Shown here one piece after another: positions 1-5,270 of a DNA stretch of 9,769 bases. The notes beneath the pieces are model-generated. The model was not told the origin of the DNA, did not search any database, and was given only the letters and a program-made list of their open reading frames with translations. Made by a program: the position numbers and the translations under genes. Source of the DNA: Acidobacteriota bacterium (GTDB lineage Bacteria; Acidobacteriota; UBA6911; RPQK01; DATIPO01). The DNA is taken from NCBI GenBank assembly GCA_028277865.1, contig JANQFM010000717.1, forward strand, positions 1 through 9,769, in the 5' to 3' direction. Within the stretch, counting starts at the first letter, position 1; each line of letters starts with the position of its first letter.

Positions 1-137
1 AGATACTTTTTCATCTCTCCCCCATTTCTTGTTGCAATCTGAACAGGAATCGACCCGAAGTATATACAGCGAAGCCGCAGTTCAAAAGAGGCCCAAAGAC
101 AAAATGCTGTTTGCGTAGGCAGTCGGGAGCAGTTCGG
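1..137. other. Left-edge region without a supportable gene
   Basis: I find no supportable gene here. A minus-strand reading frame covering 11-442 is open, but its translation (rich in Arg, Ser, Pro and Cys) has no recognisable domain and it lies antisense to the start of the TonB-domain gene, so I do not call it. The 11 bases at 69-79 match, in reverse complement, the core of the repeat at 1145-1173 (TGCGGCTTCGC), so this may be a worn copy. At 12-14 a minus-strand ATG follows a GGGGGAG stretch and is followed by Lys-Lys-Tyr codons running off the edge; a gene could start there, but too little is visible to call it. Confidence 0.5.
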
Positions 138-257
138 CTACCGTTGCAGGAATCCCAGGCGGCTTGTGAGGCCTTCCGGCGGCCACTGGCTGGAGCTGCG
201 CCATTGGTTGGCACCCGTCTCGAAGACCACGGCTTCAACGGCCTCCCATATCCCATC
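138..257 (-). pseudogene. Remnant of a CocE/NonD-type hydrolase (fragment)
   Basis: Reading the minus strand from 257 down to a TAG at 138-140 gives about 39 residues that contain VVFETGANQWRSSSQWPP followed by EGLTSRLGFLQ. This matches my memory of the segment 'VFETGxNQWRxFDxWPP' in CocE/NonD and glutaryl-7-ACA-acylase-type alpha/beta hydrolases, at the junction between the catalytic S15 domain and the C-terminal jelly-roll domain. An intact enzyme would be several hundred residues long. Here a TGA lies about 20 codons upstream in the same frame, the flanking sequence does not resemble the family, and the frame stops at TAG just where the C-terminal domain should begin. I infer a short relic of a gene that once extended to both sides. 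The match is from memory over roughly 30 residues, so chance resemblance is possible. Confidence 0.42.
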
Positions 258-287
258 GCTTCTGAAAGGCCACGGCCCCAAAATACA

Positions 288-317
288 TTGACAGCTTCAT
301 TGATCAAGCGATAACAT
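288..317 (+). promoter_or_regulatory. Candidate promoter of the TonB-domain gene
   Basis: A perfect -35 hexamer TTGACA (288-293) is followed after 18 bases by TAACAT (312-317), which keeps the T1, A2 and T6 positions of a -10 box. The ATG at 327 is only 9 bases further on and no Shine-Dalgarno sequence fits between them. The predicted transcript would start about 3 bases before the ATG, so it is nearly leaderless. An alternative -10 is GATAAC at 310-315 with a 16-base spacer. Confidence 0.45.
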
Positions 318-326
318 TTGGTTAAA

Positions 327-1130
327 ATGAAGAAAATCATGCATCGTGTCTTGATATTGGTATTTTTGCTCTCTGCTAATGGGATAAGCATCGCAGAAGG
401 GGTTCTGGCACTTCCCCGCAAAGCCTCTTTGAAAGTCGGCAAGCTTCAGAAGTTGATTCAGCAGATGAAGTTCAGCAAAGCGGCCGATCGTATCCTCTCC
501 TTTCAAGAACAGGGAGGCGATTTTGAAAAGTTGGCTTTCAAACTGGCGAATCGGTTGCAAGCATGGGAAACGCCCCATCTGAGGGCGCTCCTCAAGGAGT
601 TTGCCGACAGGCAGGAGTGGGAAAACGCTCTCCTGGTCGCCTCGGCTTGGGAGTCGCTCTTGGATCGTGTCTGGAAGGACTATCCCAACTACAGCGATGC
701 CTTTAAGCTGAACGCCCAGTCCGCCGTCGGCCTCGTGTACCTTGAGCAAGGCAACCAGAAGGCTGCGGAGCAAATCCTGGAGAGCCTGACGCACAGCGTG
801 CGCACACTTGCATTCGTTGGCTGCGGGTTGAACAAAGAGTTTCTGCTGCATTTTCAAACCGCCTGGACCCCTCCCAAGAGTCTCCGCACTCTAATGCCCA
901 CATACACCGACAGGGCCATCCGCGCCGAAGTCCAGGGCAAGGTCCGGATGATAGGGGTCGTAGAGGCCGACGGAAAGCTCTCTGACGCAAAGCTGCTGAG
1001 CGGCTTAGGGTATGGCCTGGACAAGCAGTCGCTCAGCGTTTTGGAGCAGTGGACCTTCGAGCCAGCTCTCTTTGAGCACGTGCCCGTCCGATGTCTGGCC
1101 ATCCTGGAAACCACTTTCACGCTCCGTTAG
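327..1130 (+). CDS. Exported protein with C-terminal TonB-like domain
   Basis: The 267-residue product has a signal peptide (Lys-Lys at 2-3, hydrophobic 8-23, likely cleavage near SIAEG, residues 21-25). A mostly helical region at about 30-180 may be a degenerate TPR-like fold: Leu/Ala-rich helices, including one at about 133-155 with YLEQGNQKAAEQIL. A TonB C-terminal domain fills about 190-267, with the hallmarks EVQGKVRMIGVVEADGK, LGYGLDKQSLSVLEQWTFEPA and the closing strand ETTFTLR. In true TonB this domain passes energy to outer-membrane receptors, but a Pro-rich periplasmic spacer is missing here. Many acidobacterial proteins carry the domain on unrelated N-termini without a demonstrated transport role. 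A TTG nine bases upstream (318) could also start it; I prefer ATG 327 because it gives a clean signal peptide and fits the promoter at 288-317. The domain call is firm; the function is unknown. Confidence 0.85.
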   Translation: MKKIMHRVLILVFLLSANGISIAEGVLALPRKASLKVGKLQKLIQQMKFSKAADRILSFQEQGGDFEKLAFKLANRLQAWETPHLRALLKEFADRQEWENALLVASAWESLLDRVWKDYPNYSDAFKLNAQSAVGLVYLEQGNQKAAEQILESLTHSVRTLAFVGCGLNKEFLLHFQTAWTPPKSLRTLMPTYTDRAIRAEVQGKVRMIGVVEADGKLSDAKLLSGLGYGLDKQSLSVLEQWTFEPALFEHVPVRCLAILETTFTLR

Positions 1131-1144
1131 CCACCCCGTGCTCA

Positions 1145-1183
1145 GTTGCGGCTTCGCGCTCTTTGCGCGAAACTGCGCGAAAC
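1145..1183 (+). repeat. Dispersed GCGCGAAAC-type repeat with hairpin
   Basis: Bases 1145-1173 match the reverse complement of 9581-9608 at 25 positions, with 3 mismatches and one gap, so two copies of one repeat family lie in opposite orientation about 8.4 kb apart. This copy contains a perfect 7-bp inverted repeat, TTCGCGC/GCGCGAA, with a 5-base loop (1153-1171). It also contains a tandem duplication of GCGCGAAACT (1165-1174 and 1175-1184, the last base in the flank). It begins 14 bases after the stop codon of the TonB-domain gene, where the hairpin could slow or end transcription, although there is no U-tract. Confidence 0.65.
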
Positions 1184-1205
1184 TCCCATGGCTTGCTCTT
1201 CGGGG

Positions 1206-1211
1206 TAGAAT
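1206..1211 (+). promoter_or_regulatory. Candidate -10 box of the DUF4136 gene (leaderless)
   Basis: TAGAAT differs from the -10 consensus at one base and ends 7 bases before the ATG at 1219. The start site predicted from it falls at or next to the start codon. I find no good -35 box 16-18 bases upstream and no Shine-Dalgarno sequence. The acyl-CoA synthetase gene has the same TAGAATCT 8 bases before its GTG. Confidence 0.35.
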
Positions 1212-1218
1212 CTGTTTC

Positions 1219-1785
1219 ATGAGGGCGTGGAATCTGCTTCGGCTCAACCCAGGATGGGTGGTTGCGGCACAGCTTTTGGCTCTGGCCGGCTTTCCGCTGC
1301 TTTCCCAGAAAGTCGAAACCAAGCCGCATCCATCAGTCGATTTGTCCTCTTACAAGACCTTTGCCTTCGAAGAGTCCACCCGTGGCGCCACCCACCTTTT
1401 CTACAAGTATCCCCAAGCCGAGCAGTGGGTTCGGGAATCCCTTCAGGAGAACTTGGCTGCGTCAGGCTATGAACACGCCGGTTCGCACGAGCCCGACCTG
1501 CACATTCGAATCTCGGCCGGCATGGAACTGAGGGAGCGCGTCGTGGAAACCGGCCGGGTCTACAACAAGTTCGTGGAGCAGTTCATCGAGGCAACACTGA
1601 CTGTTGAGTTCGTCGATGCGCTCTCGCAGGAGGTGATCTGGACCGGCATTGCCTCCGACCGCGCCTTTTTAAAGCGCAACGGCGTTGACATGACCCCTGA
1701 GAAAGCCCGCCAAAAAATCCGCAAAGCCCTTCGAAAGATGATCCAGCGCATTCAGGCCAAAGATGGGAAACCGGCGAGACATTGA
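1219..1785 (+). CDS. DUF4136-family exported protein
   Basis: The 188-residue product has a signal peptide (hydrophobic about 12-28, likely cleavage near LLSQ, 27-30). The mature part begins with the DUF4136 signature: a VD-LSSYKTFAFEE segment at 40-52, then a helix WVRESLQENLAASGYE (70-85), the strand PDLHIRIS (92-99), and the paired strands TLTVEFVDALSQEVIWTGIA (127-146). It closes with a basic amphipathic helix (160-182). Family members are small periplasmic or outer-membrane proteins, often lipoproteins, of unknown role. This one has no lipobox cysteine, so it is probably soluble or peripherally bound. The reading frame is open upstream to 1012, but that stretch overlaps the TonB-domain gene in another frame. 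The ATG at 1219 gives a signal peptide and sits 7 bases after a TAGAAT. It converges on proline dehydrogenase, with 17 bases between the stop codons. Confidence 0.8.
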   Translation: MRAWNLLRLNPGWVVAAQLLALAGFPLLSQKVETKPHPSVDLSSYKTFAFEESTRGATHLFYKYPQAEQWVRESLQENLAASGYEHAGSHEPDLHIRISAGMELRERVVETGRVYNKFVEQFIEATLTVEFVDALSQEVIWTGIASDRAFLKRNGVDMTPEKARQKIRKALRKMIQRIQAKDGKPARH

Positions 1786-1802
1786 TACACAGAGAAAGGC
1801 AC

Positions 1803-2720
1803 TCACCTTTTTAGCAGATTCTTCAGGACGAAGAACACATTGGCGGGGCGCTCGGCCAAACGCCGGATGAAGTAGGGCGCCCACTGGGTTCCGAAGGGGA
1901 CGTAGACGCGCATCCGGTAGCCCTGTTCCCGGATGCGCAGCTGATAGTCGCGGCGGGTTCCGTAGAGCATTTGAAACTCGTACTTCGAGTCCGGGATCTG
2001 CTCATCGGCAATGTATCGGCGGGCGTGCTCGATCATTCGTGTGTCATGGGTGGCGATGGCCGTGTAGCAATCCGAGGAGAGAAGGGTCTCCATCAGGCGA
2101 ATGAAGCTTTCATCGACGTCCGTCTTTTTGGGATAAGCCACCTCGGGCGGCTCCTTGTAGGCACCCTTGCAGAGGCGAACGCTGCAGCCCATCCGGCTGA
2201 GGCGCTCGATGTCCATTTGGCTGCGGTAAAGGTAGGACTGGATGACGATGCCCACGTGCTTGCGGCCGTAGATCTTGAAGCACTCGCTGAACAGCTCGAC
2301 GGTGTCCTCCGTATAGGCGGAACCTTCCATGTCGATGCGCACGAAGTTGCCCACCTGGCGGGCGCAATCGAGGATGGTCCTCAAGTGCTGTGCGCAAACC
2401 TCCCGCCCGATGTCCAGCCCCAATTGGGTCAGCTTGATGGAAATGCCCGAATCGACCCCGCTTTCGCAGATCACGTGCAGAAGGTGAACATATTCCTGAG
2501 CCGCCCGCTCCGCTTCCGATTCGTCCCTGACCCCTTCCCCCAAATAGTCCAAGGTGGCCTTGAGCCCCTGGCTGTTCAAGTCGCGGATGGCCTGTAGCGC
2601 CTCGTCCAAAGACTCTCCGGCCACAAATCGCCGCGCAAAGCCGGTCTTCATCCCCGTGCGGGAAAGAAGCCCCACCAACCTGGGGCTGTCGGCCATCTTC
2701 AGCATCAAGTTACGCAACAT
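1803..2720 (-). CDS. Proline dehydrogenase (monofunctional PRODH)
   Basis: This 305-residue FAD enzyme oxidises L-proline to 1-pyrroline-5-carboxylate and passes electrons to the membrane quinone pool, the first step of proline catabolism. It matches the stand-alone bacterial type such as the Thermus enzyme (about 307 residues), not the large PutA fusion. The barrel motifs are in order: RRFVAGESLDEAL (30-42), ISIKLTQLGLD with Lys96, VRIDMEG with Asp130, GIVIQSYLYRS, VRLCKGAYKEP, IATHDTRMI and the final VYVPFGTQWAPYFIRRLAERP. Tyr273, Arg286 and Arg287 correspond to the Thermus substrate-binding Tyr275, Arg288 and Arg289. I chose ATG at 2718-2720 because the N-terminus then begins MLRNLMLKMA, as in relatives. 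A TTG at 2754-2756 adds 12 residues and has a TATTTT 9 bases upstream, so it remains possible. No P5C dehydrogenase gene is in the window. The gene lies 134 bases downstream of queF and may be transcribed separately. Confidence 0.93.
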   Translation of the reverse strand: MLRNLMLKMADSPRLVGLLSRTGMKTGFARRFVAGESLDEALQAIRDLNSQGLKATLDYLGEGVRDESEAERAAQEYVHLLHVICESGVDSGISIKLTQLGLDIGREVCAQHLRTILDCARQVGNFVRIDMEGSAYTEDTVELFSECFKIYGRKHVGIVIQSYLYRSQMDIERLSRMGCSVRLCKGAYKEPPEVAYPKKTDVDESFIRLMETLLSSDCYTAIATHDTRMIEHARRYIADEQIPDSKYEFQMLYGTRRDYQLRIREQGYRMRVYVPFGTQWAPYFIRRLAERPANVFFVLKNLLKR

Positions 2721-2823
2721 GGCGGCTCGGGCATTCAAGAAGCGGGGTGCCCGCAAGAAGGCACGAAAATACTCGCTAAGATTCGCTCAAGTTATCCATG
2801 GTTCGCAGCGGTTCGAATCCGGA

Positions 2824-2837
2824 ACTGACTACTGACA
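2824..2837. repeat. Two-unit heptamer tract (ACTGACT ACTGACA)
   Basis: Two adjacent 7-base units, ACTGACT and ACTGACA, lie between proline dehydrogenase and queF, 20 bases before the GGGCTTT heptamer tract. ACTGACA appears again at 5190-5196, upstream of the amidase. Two units alone could be chance; the neighbouring heptamer tracts make it worth recording. Confidence 0.35.
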
Positions 2838-2854
2838 ACCCTCTCCTCTCAAGC

Positions 2855-3232
2855 TCAGGGCTTTGGGCTTTGGGTTTTGGACTTCCCTTCGTAACATGCA
2901 GTGACGACGGTTTTGAGTCCTCCTCGGACATTGAAGTCTCCCGTCACTTCGAATCGGATCGGATCGCAGGCTGCCACCAGGTCATCCAGGATCTGGTTGG
3001 TCACCTTTTCGTGGAAGGCCCCCTGGTTGCGGTAGCTGTGCAGGTAGAGCTTGAGCGCCTTGAGTTCGATGCACTTGGGGCCGGGGCTGTAGCGGATGCG
3101 GATGGTGGCGAAGTCGGGCTGCCCGGTCATGGGGCACAGGCAAGTGAATTCAGGGCACTGGATGCTGATCTCGTACTCGCGTTGCGGATAGGGATTGGGG
3201 AAAGTCTCGATCTCGCTCATGAGCTGGGACAT
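2855..3232 (-). CDS. queF: NADPH-dependent 7-cyano-7-deazaguanine reductase (QueF)
   Basis: QueF reduces the nitrile of preQ0 to the amine of preQ1 with two NADPH, the last step before the base is inserted into tRNA for queuosine. This is the short, single-domain (type I) form of 125 residues. FTCLCPMTGQPDF (29-41) contains the nucleophile Cys33, which forms a thioimide with preQ0, and Asp40. The family signature ELKALKLYL is at 56-64. QGAFHE (70-75) provides His74 and Glu75. These match Bacillus Cys55, Asp62, His96 and Glu97 at a constant offset of 22. ATG 3232 lies 6 bases after the acyl-CoA synthetase stop, so co-transcription is likely. A second Met at residue 5 could also start it; no strong Shine-Dalgarno sequence decides. 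The last ten residues (GKSKTQSPKP) are encoded by a heptamer repeat and are not part of the QueF fold. No queC, queD or queE is nearby. Confidence 0.96.
   Translation of the reverse strand: MSQLMSEIETFPNPYPQREYEISIQCPEFTCLCPMTGQPDFATIRIRYSPGPKCIELKALKLYLHSYRNQGAFHEKVTNQILDDLVAACDPIRFEVTGDFNVRGGLKTVVTACYEGKSKTQSPKP
2858..2885. repeat. GGGCTTT heptamer tandem tract
   Basis: Four consecutive 7-base units read GGGCTTT, GGGCTTT, GGGTTTT and GGACTTC on the plus strand. The tract lies inside the 3' end of queF, from one base upstream of its stop codon, and supplies the codons for its last residues. The period equals that of the arrays at 5037-5113 and 8174-8208, but the unit sequence differs. Confidence 0.6.
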
Positions 3233-3238
3233 TGCCTG

Positions 3239-4981
3239 TCAACTGCCGGCCGCCACCTGGTTTTCTGGCGCCTCTTCACTGGGCACCGACTGCTGTTTGC
3301 CGGTGTACAAGTAGCGCTTGATCTTCTTGGTGGTGGTCTTTTCGAACTCGGCCTGGCGCAGGGTGAACTTCTTGACCTTCTTGTAGTTGGCCATCTCGCT
3401 GCAGATCCTCTTGACCTCGCCGTTGATTTTCCGGCGGATCTTCTCCTCGCCATAGCCGGCTGCGCCGTATTCCTGGTCGAAGGCTTCGGAATCAGGGACA
3501 ATGATGGCCTGGACCTCAACTTGCAGAGGATCGTCCTGCGGGCCTCCCCAAACGAGGGATTCCAGGACGAAGGGGCTCTGGTTGAGCTGGGCTTCGATCT
3601 CCTCGGGATAAACATTCTTGCCGTTGGGCGTGACAATGACCGACTTTTTGCGGCCGTTGATGAACAAGAAGCCGTCCTCGTCCAGGTAGCCCAGATCCCC
3701 CGTATGCAGCCAGCCGTCGCGGATGGTCTCCCCGGTCGCCTCGGGGTTCTGGTAATAGCCCGGCATCACGATCTCGCCCCGAGCCAGGATTTCCCCATCC
3801 TGGATCTTGATTTCGACGCCGTCCAAGGGAGGGCCCACAGCCGCGTCCTTGAAGTAGTTGATTCGGTTGACGGCGATGATGGGGGATGCTTCGGTCATGC
3901 CGTACCCCTGGATGAAGTCGATGCCCAACTCGCGAAAGCCTTTCGAAACCGCCGGATCAATGGCGGCGCCGCCCGAGATCAAAAGCCGCAGACGGCCTCC
4001 GAATCGCTTGTGGACTTCCTTGAAGATCCTCTTGCGGATGTTGAGGCCGAATTTTTCGGTGAAAGAAGCGATGCGCTTGGCCATTCGGACCTTGCGCTCG
4101 CCTTTTTTCCTCATCCCTTCTTCGATGCGCCTGTAGAAGGCTTCGAAGAGCAAGGGGACACCCAGCATGATGGTGGTCTTGGTCTGGGCCATGTTTTCGG
4201 GGATGCGCCGCAGGTTTTCGGCGTGACAGACCAGCGAACCCTGGTAAAGGGCCATCAAAAAACCGCCCGTGCATTCGTAGGTGTGATGCAGGGGGAGCAC
4301 CGAGAGCATCACGTCGTGCTCGTCGGCCACTGAAACGTGCTGGGAAGTCTTCACGATGTCGGCCGCAATGTTGCCGTGGGTCAGCATCACTCCCTTGGAG
4401 CTGCCCGTGGTGCCGGAGGTGAAGATGATGGCCGCCAGGTCTTGGGAATCGACGACCGCCTCTTCAAAAAAGCGGTTGCTGCGCGAAGCCTTCTTGCCCT
4501 GCTTGAGAGATTGCTGATAAGTGATGTCGGCATCGCCTATCGGCTCGTCCATGGAAATGACACTGACCAAGGTGGGAACATCGTCTTTCACCCCGGACAG
4601 GGGGTTGAGATAGTCACCTCCACACACCAGCACCCGCGACTCGGCGAAATTGAGGATGTGCTTGATTTCGCGCGGCTTGAGGTCGCGGTCGATGGGCACG
4701 GCCACGACCCCGCTGCAGACGGCGGCCAGATAGGCCACGCACCACTCGGTGCGGTTTTGGGAAAGGACGCTGACCCGGTCGCCTTTCTTGAGCCCCAGTT
4801 CGGAGTAAAAGGTGGCCAGATATCCCACCCTTTCGCGCAATTGGCAGTAGTTGATGGCCTGCCATTTTCCGTCCTTCTTGGATTTGATGGCAGGCCGGTT
4901 CCCTTTGCGTTCTTCGGCGTCAAAGACAAGCTGGCGAAGATCCCGGAGCGGATGGGTCGGCAATAGCGGCGGTCTTTTCAC
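3239..4981 (-). CDS. Long-chain acyl-CoA synthetase (AMP-dependent ligase)
   Basis: The 580-residue product belongs to the ANL superfamily and most resembles bacterial FadD15-type long-chain fatty acid-CoA ligases, which activate fatty acids through an acyl-adenylate. Motifs are in order: P-loop IIFTSGTTGSSKGVMLTHGN (185-204), the LPLHHTYE stretch (229-236), ISGGAAIDP (335-343), GYGMTEASP with Glu364 (359-367), GWLHTGDLGYLDEDGFLFI (423-441) with Asp429, the hinge NGRKKSVIVTPNGKNVYPEEIE (442-463), and the C-terminal EKTTTKKIKR (547-556), where Lys553 fits the adenylation lysine. No transmembrane segment is evident, so it is probably cytosolic or peripheral. The start is GTG at 4979-4981: an in-frame TAG lies upstream with no ATG between, and a good promoter places the transcript start almost at this codon. 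queF follows after 6 bases. The 511-codon open frame on the opposite strand (2798-4333) is a composition artefact. Confidence 0.94.
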   Translation of the reverse strand: MKRPPLLPTHPLRDLRQLVFDAEERKGNRPAIKSKKDGKWQAINYCQLRERVGYLATFYSELGLKKGDRVSVLSQNRTEWCVAYLAAVCSGVVAVPIDRDLKPREIKHILNFAESRVLVCGGDYLNPLSGVKDDVPTLVSVISMDEPIGDADITYQQSLKQGKKASRSNRFFEEAVVDSQDLAAIIFTSGTTGSSKGVMLTHGNIAADIVKTSQHVSVADEHDVMLSVLPLHHTYECTGGFLMALYQGSLVCHAENLRRIPENMAQTKTTIMLGVPLLFEAFYRRIEEGMRKKGERKVRMAKRIASFTEKFGLNIRKRIFKEVHKRFGGRLRLLISGGAAIDPAVSKGFRELGIDFIQGYGMTEASPIIAVNRINYFKDAAVGPPLDGVEIKIQDGEILARGEIVMPGYYQNPEATGETIRDGWLHTGDLGYLDEDGFLFINGRKKSVIVTPNGKNVYPEEIEAQLNQSPFVLESLVWGGPQDDPLQVEVQAIIVPDSEAFDQEYGAAGYGEEKIRRKINGEVKRICSEMANYKKVKKFTLRQAEFEKTTTKKIKRYLYTGKQQSVPSEEAPENQVAAGS

Positions 4982-4989
4982 GGGCCGAG

Positions 4990-5018
4990 ATTCTAATCGA
5001 AGCGCCTAATCCGGTCAA
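4990..5018 (-). promoter_or_regulatory. Promoter of acyl-CoA synthetase-queF (leaderless)
   Basis: On the minus strand TTGACC (5018-5013) is followed after exactly 17 bases by TAGAAT (4995-4990); each box differs from the sigma-70 consensus at one position. The predicted start is near 4983-4981, and the GTG begins at 4981, so the mRNA should be leaderless or have a leader of a base or two. No Shine-Dalgarno sequence is present. The heptamer-rich region begins just upstream of the -35 box. Confidence 0.6.
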
Positions 5019-5036
5019 TTCCAGGCTCTGGGGGTT

Positions 5037-5113
5037 CCGGGCTCCAGGTACCAGGTTCCAGGCTCCGGGTTCCCGGAACCCAAGACCCGGAACCTGGAGC
5101 CTGGAACCCGGAA
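5037..5113. repeat. Palindromic heptamer array in the divergent spacer
   Basis: Eleven consecutive 7-base units run in one phase: CCGGGCT, CCAGGTA, CCAGGTT, CCAGGCT, CCGGGTT, CCCGGAA, CCCAAGA, CCCGGAA, CCTGGAG, CCTGGAA, CCCGGAA. Units in the left half are roughly the reverse complement of those in the right half. Bases 5054-5076 and 5086-5108 pair at 21 of 23 positions around a 9-base loop, and shifted registers can also pair. The array sits between the acyl-CoA synthetase promoter and the amidase gene. It could be a hairpin-forming dispersed repeat, a bidirectional transcription barrier or a binding site; nothing in it codes. Confidence 0.75.
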
Positions 5114-5270
5114 CCCTCCCGCCATCGGTCTCGACAGAGCAAGGCAGAAAAGAACTCGGTGTCCTTTGAGTCTGGGAGGCAGGCCCCCTACTGACACCCC
5201 TTTTCACTACAATACTGTCGGTTTGGGTGTTGGGGTGCAGTGTCTTCGGGTAGCTGGCGGGGATGCTTCG

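Noticed and set aside
1795..1810. AAAGG/CCTTT hairpin between the convergent DUF4136 and proline dehydrogenase genes
   Set aside because: The stem is only 5 AT-rich pairs and the T-run is part of the stem; too weak to call a terminator.
2808..2826. GGTTCGAATCC, which looks like a tRNA T-loop
   Set aside because: Only three T-stem pairs form, and no acceptor stem, anticodon arm or CCA end surrounds it.
2798..4333. A 511-codon open frame on the plus strand, antisense to acyl-CoA synthetase
   Set aside because: It mirrors a real gene with complete catalytic motifs; long antisense frames are common in GC-rich DNA, and its Asp/Gly/Val/Leu-rich translation has no domain.
5191..5213. CTGACA and TACAAT as a promoter for the amidase
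   Set aside because: The spacer is only 11 bases and no other -35 box fits; TACAAT alone is not enough.
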